64,000 bases of DNA. Source: JACVRW01 sp963814095. Lineage in GTDB: Bacteria > Actinomycetota > Thermoleophilia > Solirubrobacterales > Thermoleophilaceae. Positions 56,049 through 64,000 of the stretch are shown here, piece by piece. The position numbers and the translations under genes are program-made. The DNA lies in NCBI GenBank assembly GCA_963814095.1, contig CAWFBT010000011.1, positions 53,633 to 117,632 of the forward strand, written 5' to 3'. Positions within the stretch are counted from its first letter, which is position 1, and each line of letters begins with the position of its first letter. The notes under the pieces were generated by a model. That model saw nothing but the letters and a program-made list of their open reading frames with translations, ran no database searches and was not told where the DNA came from.

Positions 56049-56672
56049 GTGCCCGAGCCGAACGACGCAACGCCGTTCCTACCCGAGCGCAGATCGCTCA
56101 AGGCGCTGCGCGAAGCGGCTGGGGACTGTCGCGGCTGCCACCTCTGGCGGGGCGCCACCCAGACGGTCTTCGGCGATGGCCGGAAGCGCTCGCGCGTCAT
56201 GCTGGTGGGCGAGCAGCCGGGTGACAGGGAGGACCTCGCCGGTCGTCCGTTCGTCGGTCCCGCGAGCCGGGAGCTCGACCGGGCGCTGGCGGCGGCCGGC
56301 ATCGAGCGCACCGAGGCCTACCTCACGAACGTCGTCAAGCACTTCAAGTTCGAGGAACGAGGCGGCCGCCGCATCCACCAGACTCCGAAGCGCTTCGAGG
56401 TGGAGGCCTGCCGGCCCTGGCTCGACGAGGAGCTCGAGGCCGTCCGCCCGGAGGCGCTCGTGCTTCTCGGCGCGACCGCTGCCAAGGCGCTGCTCGGCAG
56501 CTCCTTCCGAGTGACCCAGCACCGCGGAGAGCTGCTCGACTCCGAGCTCGCGGGCATCGTGACCGCCACTCTGCATCCCTCCTCGATCCTGCGTGGCCCG
56601 CCCGAGGACCGCGAGGCGGGTCGCGAGGCGCTCGCCGCGGATCTTCGCGTCGTGGCCCGGGCGCTCGATTAG
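56049..56672 (+). CDS. udgX: UdgX-type uracil-DNA binding/glycosylase protein
   Basis: Iron-sulfur uracil-DNA glycosylase superfamily member of 207 residues. Motif A is VGEQPGDREDLAGRPFVGPA. The insertion that defines UdgX is present as ERGGRRIHQTP, the counterpart of the KRRIH loop whose His makes a covalent bond to uracil-containing DNA. Cluster ligands are CRGC near residue 27 and Cys in VEACRPWLDEEL; motif 3 is TATLHPSSILRG. UdgX of mycobacteria is known to form a stable DNA crosslink rather than turn over. GTG 56049 is the start. The neighbouring exonuclease gives a repair context. Confidence 0.92.
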   Translation: MPEPNDATPFLPERRSLKALREAAGDCRGCHLWRGATQTVFGDGRKRSRVMLVGEQPGDREDLAGRPFVGPASRELDRALAAAGIERTEAYLTNVVKHFKFEERGGRRIHQTPKRFEVEACRPWLDEELEAVRPEALVLLGATAAKALLGSSFRVTQHRGELLDSELAGIVTATLHPSSILRGPPEDREAGREALAADLRVVARALD

Positions 56673-56731
56673 TCCGGCGGCATCCGGCGGTCACATAGAT
56701 CAACGAACCAGAGAGACCCGGAGGTACCGGA

Positions 56732-57472
56732 ATGCTGTTGCAGAACAAGAACGCCGTCATCTACGGAGCGAGCGGCGGGATCGGGGGCGCCATGGCGCGC
56801 GCCTTCGCGGCCGACGGAGCCAGGGTGTTCCTGACGGGCCGCACCAGCGAGAAGCTCGACGCTCTCGCCGCGGAGATCGGCGACGCCGCGGAGGTCGCCA
56901 CCTTCGATGCGACGGACAAGCGCGCGGTCGACGAGCACGCCGATGCGGTCGCCGCCCAGGGCGGGCTGCACGTCTCCGTCAACGTGATCGCGCACCCGAC
57001 GAAGCACGGGACGCCGATGGTCGAGATGGACGTCGACGAGTTCCTCCAGCCGGTCGAGCAGGCAGTGCGGAGCAACTTCCTGACGACCGCGGCAGCCGCC
57101 CGGCACATGAAGAAGCAGGGCGACGGTGTGATCCTCTTCTTCGGCGGCCACGGCGACCCCGTGCGCGACTACTACCTGGGCGGCACCCAGGTCGCGTTCG
57201 AGGCGCTCGAGTCGATGCGCCGCCAGCTCTCCGCGGAGCTCGGCAAAGACGGCATTCGTGCCGTGACGCTCCGCAGCGGCGGCGTTCCGGACTCGGTGCC
57301 GGAATTCGACGGCCGGGACGCGATCGTCGAGGGCATCGTGGGCGAGACGATGCTTGGCCGCGCCGCGACCTACGACGACGTCGGCAACGCCGCGGTATTC
57401 GCCGCGTCGGACAAGGGCCGGATGATGACGGCGGCAACCGTCAACGTGAGCTGCGGCGCCCTGGTCGACTAG
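56732..57472 (+). CDS. SDR family oxidoreductase lacking the usual Tyr-Lys pair
   Basis: Rossmann-fold protein of 246 residues. The cofactor motif is AVIYGASGGIGGAMARAF with a following TGRTSEKL, and the C-terminal stretch AAVFAASDKGRMMTAATVNVSCG is typical of the family. The active-site region reads GDPVRDYYLGGTQVAFEALES: the Tyr is there but the Lys four residues later is missing, and NNAG is replaced by NVIAHP. It may use an altered mechanism or be a binding protein. A good ribosome binding site (GGAGGT at 56720-56725) precedes ATG 56732. The stop overlaps the convergent regulator by 4 bases. Confidence 0.85.
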   Translation: MLLQNKNAVIYGASGGIGGAMARAFAADGARVFLTGRTSEKLDALAAEIGDAAEVATFDATDKRAVDEHADAVAAQGGLHVSVNVIAHPTKHGTPMVEMDVDEFLQPVEQAVRSNFLTTAAAARHMKKQGDGVILFFGGHGDPVRDYYLGGTQVAFEALESMRRQLSAELGKDGIRAVTLRSGGVPDSVPEFDGRDAIVEGIVGETMLGRAATYDDVGNAAVFAASDKGRMMTAATVNVSCGALVD

Positions 57473-58311
57473 CCGGAGCTGCGCAGGGCGCGCGAGCGCT
57501 CCGCCACCGGCTGGAGGAAGTCTGGGAGCGGGCGGACGAGCCCACGGCCCGTCTCGCGCTCCCAGATCTGCTCCAGCTGCGCGAGGTGCTCGTCCATGAC
57601 CTCGTCGATCAACTCGAAGTCGGCAGACCGGATCGCCGCGAGCGTGCGCTCATGGATCGAGATCACCCAGTCAGGCACGAGCGGCGCGTGGACCGCCATG
57701 TCACGCGCGATCTCGAGTTGGCGCAGCACGCTGCGCATCAGCTGCACGACGGTCGAGTTGCGCGTGGCGCGCGCCATCGCCAGGTGGAACTTGAGGTCGA
57801 GCTGCAGGAAGAGGTCCTCGTGGCGCAGGAAGTCGTCGTCGGCCGCGAGCTCGCGCTTGCGCTCGATGAGCGCGGCGAGCGCCGCGAAGTCGTCCTCGCT
57901 CGCATGGACGGCGGCGAGCTGCGCGACGCGCGGCTCGAGCAGGCGGCGCGCCTCCAGCACGCCGGCCACCTCGCTCACGCGAATCGCCTGCCGCGAGCGC
58001 ACGAGCTCACGCGGGATCAACTCGCTGCTGACGAAGATGCCGCCCGACTGCCCGCGACGCACGTCGAGGACGCCGGCCTCGGCCAGCGTCCGGACGGCCT
58101 CGCGCAGGGTCGGACGGCTGATGCGCATCTGGGCGGCGAGCTCGCGCTCGGACGGGAGACGGTCGCCGATGTGCAGGTCGCCGGACTTGATCTTCTCCGC
58201 GATCTGCTCGACGGCCTCCTCGAACGTCCGCCGCGAGGAGACGGGTTCAAACGTGCGCTCCAAACCGGCCCCACTATAGGCCGGGGCGCCCGCCAGGAGC
58301 GGCGCCTTCAT
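57469..58311 (-). CDS. GntR/FadR-type transcriptional regulator (FCD domain)
   Basis: Regulator of 280 residues. The winged helix is RTFEEAVEQIAEKIKSGDLHIG, then LPSERELAAQMRISRPTLREAVRTLAEAG and a wing RGQSGGIFVS. The C-terminal FCD effector domain starts near residue 115 (EVAGVLEARRLLEPRVAQLAA) with putative metal ligands in LKFHLAMARATRN and ISIHERTLAAIRSAD. Its start overlaps the dehydrogenase stop by ATGA, so it probably senses an amino- or keto-acid handled by that operon and the divergent oxidoreductase. The N-terminal 25 residues before RRTFEEA are unusual. Confidence 0.92.
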   Translation of the reverse strand: MKAPLLAGAPAYSGAGLERTFEPVSSRRTFEEAVEQIAEKIKSGDLHIGDRLPSERELAAQMRISRPTLREAVRTLAEAGVLDVRRGQSGGIFVSSELIPRELVRSRQAIRVSEVAGVLEARRLLEPRVAQLAAVHASEDDFAALAALIERKRELAADDDFLRHEDLFLQLDLKFHLAMARATRNSTVVQLMRSVLRQLEIARDMAVHAPLVPDWVISIHERTLAAIRSADFELIDEVMDEHLAQLEQIWERETGRGLVRPLPDFLQPVAERSRALRSSG

Positions 58312-59384
58312 GCGCGCGCGGCTGCGATCCGCTCGAGCGCCTGCCGCTCGGCGACCTCGATCGGCGGAGCGCCCTCCACCTGCGCGGTCTCGATCGCGAG
58401 ATCCAGCCGGTCCATCGCGCCGGCGATCAGCTCGGTCTCGCTGGGTCCGTGCTCGCCGTACCACTCGAGCGACACGTGGATCAAGCCGCCGCAGTTGGCG
58501 AGGAAGTCGGGCACGAAGAGGATGTCGCGCTCGTTCAGGATGCGCGCCGTGGCGCGCGTGACGAGCGGGTTGTTGGCGGCGCCCGCGACCACGCGGCAGT
58601 CGAGCGAGCGCGCGATGGGCTCGTCGATCATCCCGCCGGCGGCGCAGGGTGCGAGCACGTCGAGCGGCGCCGCCATCACCTCCTCTGCCGAGCCGGCGAG
58701 CTGCCCTCCGTACTCCGCCAGGAAGCGCTCGGCACGGAGCGAATCGAGGTCGTAGGCGAGGATCTGCGCGCCTGCCGCGCTCAGCTTGGCTGCGAGCACC
58801 GAGCCGACCTTGCCGAGTCCGACGACGCCGATGCGGCGGCCGTCGAGGTCCGCCGAGCCGGTGGCCGACAGAAGGCCGCGCAGGAGCGCCTGGAAAACAG
58901 TCTCTGCGGTGACGGGGGAGGGGTCGCCGCCGCCGCCGTTCTCGACCGAGCGGCCGACGGCGAAGCGCGTGAACTGCGACATGAAGTCCATGTCGGCGCA
59001 AGTCGTGCCGATGTCCTCGGCCGTGACGTAGGCGCCCTTCAGGCCGTCGATGACGTGCGCCGCGCCCTCGAGCCGTGCCTGGCGGAGCTCGTCGTCGCCG
59101 TCGTCGATCATGACCGCCTTGCCGCCACCCAGGTCGAGGCCGGCCGCCGACGCCTTCAGGGTCATCGTGCGCGACAGGCGCATCACGTCGTCGAGCGCCT
59201 CCCTGAGCCCGCCGGCGTAGCTCTTCAGGCGCATCCCGCCGAGCGACGGGCCGAGCACGGTCGAGTGGACGGCGACGATCAGCCGCAGCCCGGTGTCCGC
59301 GTCCTGGCGGATGACGATCTGCTCGTGATCATCCTCCGCGAGCGAGATGTTCGGGCGCTTTGCGGCCTGGGTAGCAATGGTCAT
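58308..59384 (-). CDS. Leucine/valine dehydrogenase-type amino acid dehydrogenase
   Basis: NAD-dependent oxidative deaminase of 358 residues in the Glu/Leu/Phe/Val family. The substrate domain has VHSTVLGPSLGGMRLKSYAG, the catalytic Lys in MTLKASAAGLDLGGGKAVM and the conserved AEDIGTTCADMDFM. The Rossmann domain starts RRIGVVGLGKVGSVLAAKL, and the last part has ANNPLVTRATARILNERDILFVPDFLANCGG (in sections). The size fits leucine or valine dehydrogenase better than glutamate dehydrogenase. It would turn branched-chain or aromatic amino acids into 2-keto acids. TATAAG (59400-59395) lies 10 bases before ATG 59384. Confidence 0.92.
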   Translation of the reverse strand: MTIATQAAKRPNISLAEDDHEQIVIRQDADTGLRLIVAVHSTVLGPSLGGMRLKSYAGGLREALDDVMRLSRTMTLKASAAGLDLGGGKAVMIDDGDDELRQARLEGAAHVIDGLKGAYVTAEDIGTTCADMDFMSQFTRFAVGRSVENGGGGDPSPVTAETVFQALLRGLLSATGSADLDGRRIGVVGLGKVGSVLAAKLSAAGAQILAYDLDSLRAERFLAEYGGQLAGSAEEVMAAPLDVLAPCAAGGMIDEPIARSLDCRVVAGAANNPLVTRATARILNERDILFVPDFLANCGGLIHVSLEWYGEHGPSETELIAGAMDRLDLAIETAQVEGAPPIEVAERQALERIAAARA

Positions 59385-59536
59385 GTAGATTGACCTTATA
59401 CCGGGTCCACGTTTCCTTCAACCTGCGAATCGTCAAGCATAGAGCCAGATATGGACGGAATGGGTCCGGTGAATCGTTGCGTTCCGTGTACCGCTATTGG
59501 TAAGGTGACTTTCCCAAACCCGGGTGGGACAGGAGG
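59385..59536. promoter_or_regulatory. Divergent control region, dehydrogenase / oxidoreductase
   Basis: A 152-bp region serving both genes. Leftward: TTGAAG (59421-59416) and TATAAG (59400-59395), spaced 15 bp. Rightward: TTGCGT near 59474 and TAAGGT near 59499, and a ribosome binding site AGGAGG (59531-59536) directly before the ATG at 59537, which is unusually close. A FadR-type operator is expected here but no clean dyad stands out. Confidence 0.5.
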
Positions 59537-62500
59537 ATGGAGAGCCGCGTGACCCCCACAGCAGTGCGCCAGCGTTCCAGGGCCGCCCACCACGGCGCCC
59601 GCCGCGACAGCCGCCGCCGCTCCGGCGCCGACCTGCGCGAGGGCGTGCGCCACGACGTCTCCCTCGACGACAAGTACGTCCTCGAGGAGGGCCGCATCCT
59701 GCTCACGGGCGTCCAGGGCCTCGTCCGCCTGCCGCTCGACCAGCACCGTGCCGACCGTCGCCGCGGTCTCAGCACCGCGACGATGATCTCCGGCTACCAG
59801 GGCTCGCCGCTCGGCGGTCTCGACCAGGAGATCGCCCGCAACAGGAAGCTTGCCGAGGAGCACCATGTGCGTCACGTACCCGGGCTCAACGAGGAGCTCG
59901 GCGCGACCTCGGCCTGGGGCAGCCAACTCGCGTCGGACCTCCCCGGCGCGCGCTACGACGGTGTGCTCGCGATGTGGTACGGCAAGGCGCCGGGGCTCGA
60001 TCGCGCCGCCGACTCGCTGCGCCACGGCAACTTCGTGGGCGTCTCCCGTACGGGTGGCGCGCTCGCGGTGGTGGGCGACGATCCAAGCTGCAAGTCCTCG
60101 ACGATCCCCAGCGCCTCAGAGCCGATGTTCGCGAGCCTGCACATGCCGGTCTTCTTCCCGGGCAGCGTGCAGGAGGTGCTCGACCTCGGGATGCACGCGC
60201 TCGCCTGTTCGCGCGCCTCCGGGCTCTGGGCCGGATTCAAGGTCGTCACGAACGTGGCGGACGCCCTGAGCACCGCGGTCGTGGCGCCGGAGCGGATCGA
60301 GCCGGTCACACCGACGGTCATGTGGGAGGGCAAGCCCTACGAGCACGTCCCGAACGCCAACCTGCTCGCGCCGGCCTCGGTCGAGATGGAGCGCACGCTG
60401 CTGGGCCCGCGCACCGAGCTCGCGCTCGCCTATGCGCGCGAGAACGGGGTCAACCGAATCGAGGGCGCCCGTCAGGCGTGGCTTGGCATAGTCGCGCCCG
60501 GCAAGAGCTACTTCGACCTCGCGCACGCGCTGCGTGGCCTCGGGCTCGAGGGTCCGGCGCTCGAGCGCGCCGGCATCCGGATCCTGAAGCTCGGCATGGT
60601 GTCGCCGCTGGAGCCGCAGATCGCGCGTGAGTTCGCGAGCCGGCCTCGACGAGATCGTCGTCGCCGAGGAGAAGGGCCCGTTCGTCGAGACGCTCCTCAA
60701 GGAGGCGCTCTACGGGATGGCGGACGCGCCGCGCATCCTCGGCAAGCGCGACGAGCAGGGCGCCCCGCTGCTGCCCGCGGAGCTCGACCTCGACGCCGAC
60801 CTGATCGCTCAGGCCGTCGCCGCCCGGCTCGAGCGCCGCGGTCTCGCGATCGACTCGGTCGAGGGCCGGCTGCGCAAGCTCGCCGAGATCCACGGCCGCC
60901 GGCCCGAGCTGCCGATGGCCCAGCGCTCGCCGTTCTTCTGCTCGGGCTGCCCGCACAACTCGTCGCTCAAGGCGCCCGAGGGCACGCTCGTCGGCGGCGG
61001 CATCGGCTGCCACACGATGGTGCTGCTGAACCCCGAGGGCAAGGGTGAGGTCACCGGCATCACGCAGATGGGAGGCGAGGGCGCGCAGTGGATCGGCCAG
61101 GCGCCGTTCACGGACGACCGCCACCTTGTCCAGAACCTCGGCGACGGGACCTTCCACCACTCGGGCTCGCTCGCGGTCCGCGCGGCAGTCGCCGCCGGCG
61201 TGAACATCACCTACAAGATCCTCTACAACGAGCATGTCGCGATGACGGGCGGCCAGGCGATCGAGGGCCAGCTGAGCGTCCCCGATCTCACGCGCTGGCT
61301 CGAGCTCGAGGGCGTCCGGCGCATCATCGTCACGGCCGAGGACACGAGCCGCTACCGCGGCGTCAAGCTGGCCGGCATCGCCGAGGTGCGCGACCGCAAG
61401 CAGCTGCTCCCGAGCCAGCAGGAGCTGGCCGAGGTCGACGGCGTGACGGTCCTCATCCACGACCAGGAGTGCGCAGCGGAGCTGCGCCGCTCGCGCAAGC
61501 GCGGCAAGGCGCCCGAGCCCGCCGAGCGCGTCTGGATCAACGAGCGCGTCTGCGAGGGCTGTGGCGACTGCGGCGAGAAGTCGAGCTGCCTGTCGGTGAT
61601 CCCGGTCGAGACCGAGTTCGGGCGCAAGACGGAGATCCACCAGGCCTCCTGCAACAAGGACTTCTCCTGCCTCGAGGGGGACTGCCCCTCTTTCCTCACC
61701 GTGGTGCCGGCTGAGAAGGCGAAGCACAGTACGCCGGCCCTCCCCGTCGAGCTGCCCGCGCCCGAGCCGCGCGTCAGCGCCGCCGACTTCGGCGTGCGCA
61801 TGATGGGCATCGGCGGGACGGGCGTCGTGACCGTGAATCAGGTGCTCGGCATGGCCGCCTTGATCGACGGCCTGCACGTGTCGGGCCTCGATCAGACCGG
61901 CCTGTCGCAGAAGGGCGGTCCGGTGACCTCCGATCTGCGCATCATGAGCGAGCCGCTCGCCTCGGCCAGCAAGATGCCGGCCGGCTCGGTCGACCTCTAC
62001 CTCGGCTTCGACCTGCTCGGCGCGGCCAGCGAGAAGAACCTCGTTACGGCCGATCGCGAGCGCACCGTCGCCGTCGTCTCGACCAGCGCCGTGCCGACCG
62101 GGCGGATGGTCGTGGACGTGAACGAGCGCTTCCCGGAGCTCGCGGGCCAGCTCGACACGATCGACGCGGCCACGCGCCGCGAGGACAACCTCTACCTCGA
62201 CGCCCAGCGCCTCTCGGAGCGCCTCTTCGGCGACCACATGATGACCAACACGCTGGCTCTCGGCGCCGCCTTCCAGCACGGGCTGGTGCCGGTGTCGCGC
62301 GAGGCGCTCGAGGAGGCGATCCGCCTGAACGGCGCGGCGGTCGAGAAGAACCTCGCCGCCTTCGCCTGGGGCCGCGCGGTCGTGGCCGCCCCCGACGCCG
62401 TCGAGGCCGCCACGCGCGATCCCGAGACGGTCGTGCCGGTGCGTGAGCTGAGCGAGCGCGAGCGCGAGCTCGTCGCGCTGGCCGTGGACGGCGACGACGG

Positions 62501-63158
62501 TGAGCTCCGCCGCCTCGTCGAGACGCGCGTGTCCGAGCTCGTCGCCTATCAGGACGAGGCCTACGCCGAGCGCTACGCCCAACTCGTGCGGCGCGCGCAT
62601 GTGACCGAGCAGGAGCGGACGCCCGGGCACAGCGAGCTGACCGAGGCTGTGGCGCGCCAGCTCTTCAAGCTGATGGCGTACAAGGACGAGTACGAGGTGG
62701 CGCGCCTCCACCTCGACGCGGTCGAGCAGGCGAAGCTGCAGGCCGAGTTCGGCGAGGGCGCCAAGGTCTACTTCATGTTGCACCCGCCGATGCTGCGGGC
62801 CATGGGCCTCGAGCGCAAGCTCAAGCTCGGCTCGTGGTTCGTGCCGGCGTTCAAGCGCCTGTACGCGATGCGGCGGCTGCGCGGCACCCGCTTCGACCCG
62901 TTCGGCAAGGCGGAGGTGCGCCGGGTCGAGCGCGAGCTCGTCGATGAGTACGAGGCGCTGGTCGGCGAGGCGCTCACGCTGCTGACGCCCGACACGCACG
63001 ACACGGCCGTCGAGCTGCTCGAGCTGCCGGACCTGATCCGCGGCTACGAGGAGATCAAGCTGCGCGGCGTCGTCATGTTCCGCAAGCGCGCCGAGGGCAT
63101 CCTCAAGCGGCTGCGCGCCGGCAAGCCGGCGCCGCAGGTCCTGTCGCTCGATCGGTAA
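59537..63158 (+). CDS. Fused indolepyruvate-type 2-oxoacid:ferredoxin oxidoreductase (one frameshift)
   Basis: Large oxidoreductase of about 1,206 residues decarboxylating 2-keto acids to acyl-CoA with ferredoxin. The N-terminal half carries MISGYQGSPLGGLDQEIAR and GDDPSCKSSTIPSASEP. The TPP half has FFCSGCPHNSSLKAPEG and GGGIGCHTMVLLN. An 8-Cys ferredoxin-like insert follows (CEGCGDCGEKSSCLS, then ASCNKDFSCLEGDCP). The gamma-like domain starts VRMMGIGGTGVVTVNQVLG. One extra base near 60645 (ASGLDE reads ASRPR) breaks the frame. ATG 59537 is used; the first 40 basic residues are not conserved-looking and a later start near 59640 is possible. The divergent dehydrogenase could supply the keto acid. 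Confidence 0.9.
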
Positions 63159-63204
63159 CAACCGGGTCACATCTCGGGCGCGGGGCGCCCCATAGGGTCG
63201 CCCA

Positions 63205-63285
63205 ATGACGAAGCGACTGGTCCTCGCCCTGCTCACCTGCGCGTCCCTGCTCGCCACGGTCACGGCTATCGACGTGGCGCCCTAG
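63205..63285 (+). CDS. Possible 26-residue hydrophobic peptide
   Basis: ATG 63205 opens a 26-codon frame reading MTKRLVLALLTCASLLATV and ending DVAP-stop. It has a basic start and a hydrophobic core like a signal peptide or a tiny membrane peptide. No ribosome binding site is convincing. It sits in the 225-bp gap before the alkaline phosphatase gene, which is otherwise featureless apart from GTTAAC at 63316. It could equally be a chance frame. Confidence 0.3.
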   Translation: MTKRLVLALLTCASLLATVTAIDVAP

Positions 63286-63383
63286 AACGCGCCTTTCTCG
63301 CAACCGTCACGCTGCGTTAACACCTGGAGGTCCGTGCCCGGGAAGGCTCCTGCGCGTTCGATTCCCAGACGCGAGGTGCACCC

Positions 63384-64000
63384 TTGTTCTCCAAGACGAC
63401 GCTCGCGATCGTCTCGATAGCCGCCCTCACCGTCGCCGGCACGGCCTCCGCCGTGGTGGCCGGTGGCTCAGGCGGCCGAGACAACTCGCGACAGATCATC
63501 AAGCAGATCGACCCCAAGAAGCCGAAGAACGTGATCCTCATCATCGGTGACGGCACCGGTGACAGCGAGCTCACGATCGGCCGCTACTACCTGAACGGCG
63601 CCGAGGGCGCGCCGATGGCCTACGAGACGCTGCCGTTCGCAGGCTCGCTCCACACCTGGAATCTGAAGTACGGACCGGGCCCGGACTACGCCCCCAACTA
63701 CGTTCCTGACTCCGCTCCGACCGCCACGGCGTGGTCCACCGGCAAGAAGACGACCGACGCCCGGCTCTCGCAGGGACCGAGCGAGGCCGAGACCGTGCCC
63801 GGCTCGAGCGAGGGCTTCGACACGACCTTCGAGATCATGAAGGAGCGCGGCAAGGCGATCGGCAACGTCACGACGTCCGAGTTGACGGACGCAACTCCGG
63901 GGGCACCCTCGTCGCACATCTCGCGGCGTGCCTGCCAGGGTCCCGCCGATGCCCGCACCCTCTGCCCGGAGGAGACCAAGGACGCAGGCGGCCTCGGCTC
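63384..64000 (+). CDS. Alkaline phosphatase (PhoA-type), right end cut
   Basis: Secreted metal-dependent phosphomonoesterase, first 205 residues. TTG 63384 follows a GAGGTG ribosome binding site (63373-63378). The signal peptide is FSKTTLAIVSIAALTVAGTASA. The mature part has NVILIIGDGTGDSELTIGRYY with the first metal Asp, and DSAPTATAWSTGKKTTDARL with the nucleophilic Ser. GNVTTSELTDATPGAPSSHI follows, containing the metal/Thr-Pro-His region (T-D-A-T-P-x-x-x-S-S-H). The C-terminal metal His cluster lies outside the window. It would release phosphate outside the cell under phosphate limitation. Confidence 0.92.
   Translation, partial: MFSKTTLAIVSIAALTVAGTASAVVAGGSGGRDNSRQIIKQIDPKKPKNVILIIGDGTGDSELTIGRYYLNGAEGAPMAYETLPFAGSLHTWNLKYGPGPDYAPNYVPDSAPTATAWSTGKKTTDARLSQGPSEAETVPGSSEGFDTTFEIMKERGKAIGNVTTSELTDATPGAPSSHISRRACQGPADARTLCPEETKDAGGLG

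Noticed and set aside
63340..63372. GCGTTCGATTCCCAGACGC as a tRNA T-arm
   Set aside because: No acceptor, D or anticodon stem can be built around it; it is simply upstream sequence of the phosphatase gene.

Overview
The window comes from a very GC-rich bacterial chromosome. GTG and TTG starts are frequent and ATGA/GTGA stop-start overlaps are common. Gene content (SecA with a SEC-C tail, LCP protein, PspC/LiaF-type stress module, FtsEX next to a C-terminal protease, UdgX, MerR-linked S-adenosylhomocysteinase, tmRNA with an ALAA tag) fits an actinobacterial lineage, most likely a Thermoleophilia/Solirubrobacterales relative. The taxon is an inference, not something read directly.

Region 1 (1-10.5 kb) is a surface-polysaccharide locus: a truncated family 2 glycosyltransferase, a flippase, a family 4 glycosyltransferase and two large GT-C type membrane proteins run rightward. 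They meet a leftward set: another GT-C membrane protein, an RfbH-type CDP-hexose 3-dehydrase and a second flippase. Every gene here is broken by many one- or two-base indels, while the protein sense is otherwise intact. I read this as low-quality sequence rather than decay. Region 2 (10.5-20.5 kb) holds tag (with an in-frame duplicated 5' end), an M20 deacylase, then an LCP ligase - UDP-glucose dehydrogenase - sugar-nucleotidyltransferase - phosphoglucose/phosphomannose isomerase operon. It ends with a MerR regulator translationally coupled to ahcY and followed by a divergent second SAHase-like gene.

Region 3 (20.5-36.4 kb) mixes small metabolic genes (LysR, SRPBCC, GT1, GNAT, UDP-glucose pyrophosphorylase, CtaG, ComF) with core genes: hpf, secA, prfB (programmed frameshift retained), an S66 carboxypeptidase, an orphan groES, ftsH and an ArsR-AHSA1 pair. 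A 158-bp near-palindromic element separates hpf from secA, and a REP-like hairpin lies at 36.35 kb. Region 4 (36.4-42.6 kb) carries a diguanylate cyclase, the NAD genes nadC and nadA around a NrtR-like Nudix regulator, a secreted cysteine-rich protein of unknown role, and an XRE regulator/membrane-protein pair with tandem operators.

Region 5 (42.6-53 kb) is ftsE-ftsX-ctp-rnr-smpB, then leftward nagA and an envelope-stress module (response regulator, PspC-fused histidine kinase, small membrane protein, PspC/LiaF-like protein), then ssrA (tmRNA). RNase R, SmpB and tmRNA, the three partners of trans-translation quality control, therefore lie within about 7.5 kb. Region 6 (53-64 kb) has a DHFR-like reductase, a methyltransferase, a cupin, a 5'-3' exonuclease, UdgX and an SDR. 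It ends with a FadR-type regulator plus leucine/valine-type dehydrogenase divergent from a 1,206-residue indolepyruvate-type ferredoxin oxidoreductase (probable amino-acid oxidation unit), and a truncated alkaline phosphatase at the right edge.

A recurrent feature is a TAnnnT hexamer 6-10 bases upstream of operon-leading start codons without a Shine-Dalgarno sequence, which suggests widespread leaderless transcription.
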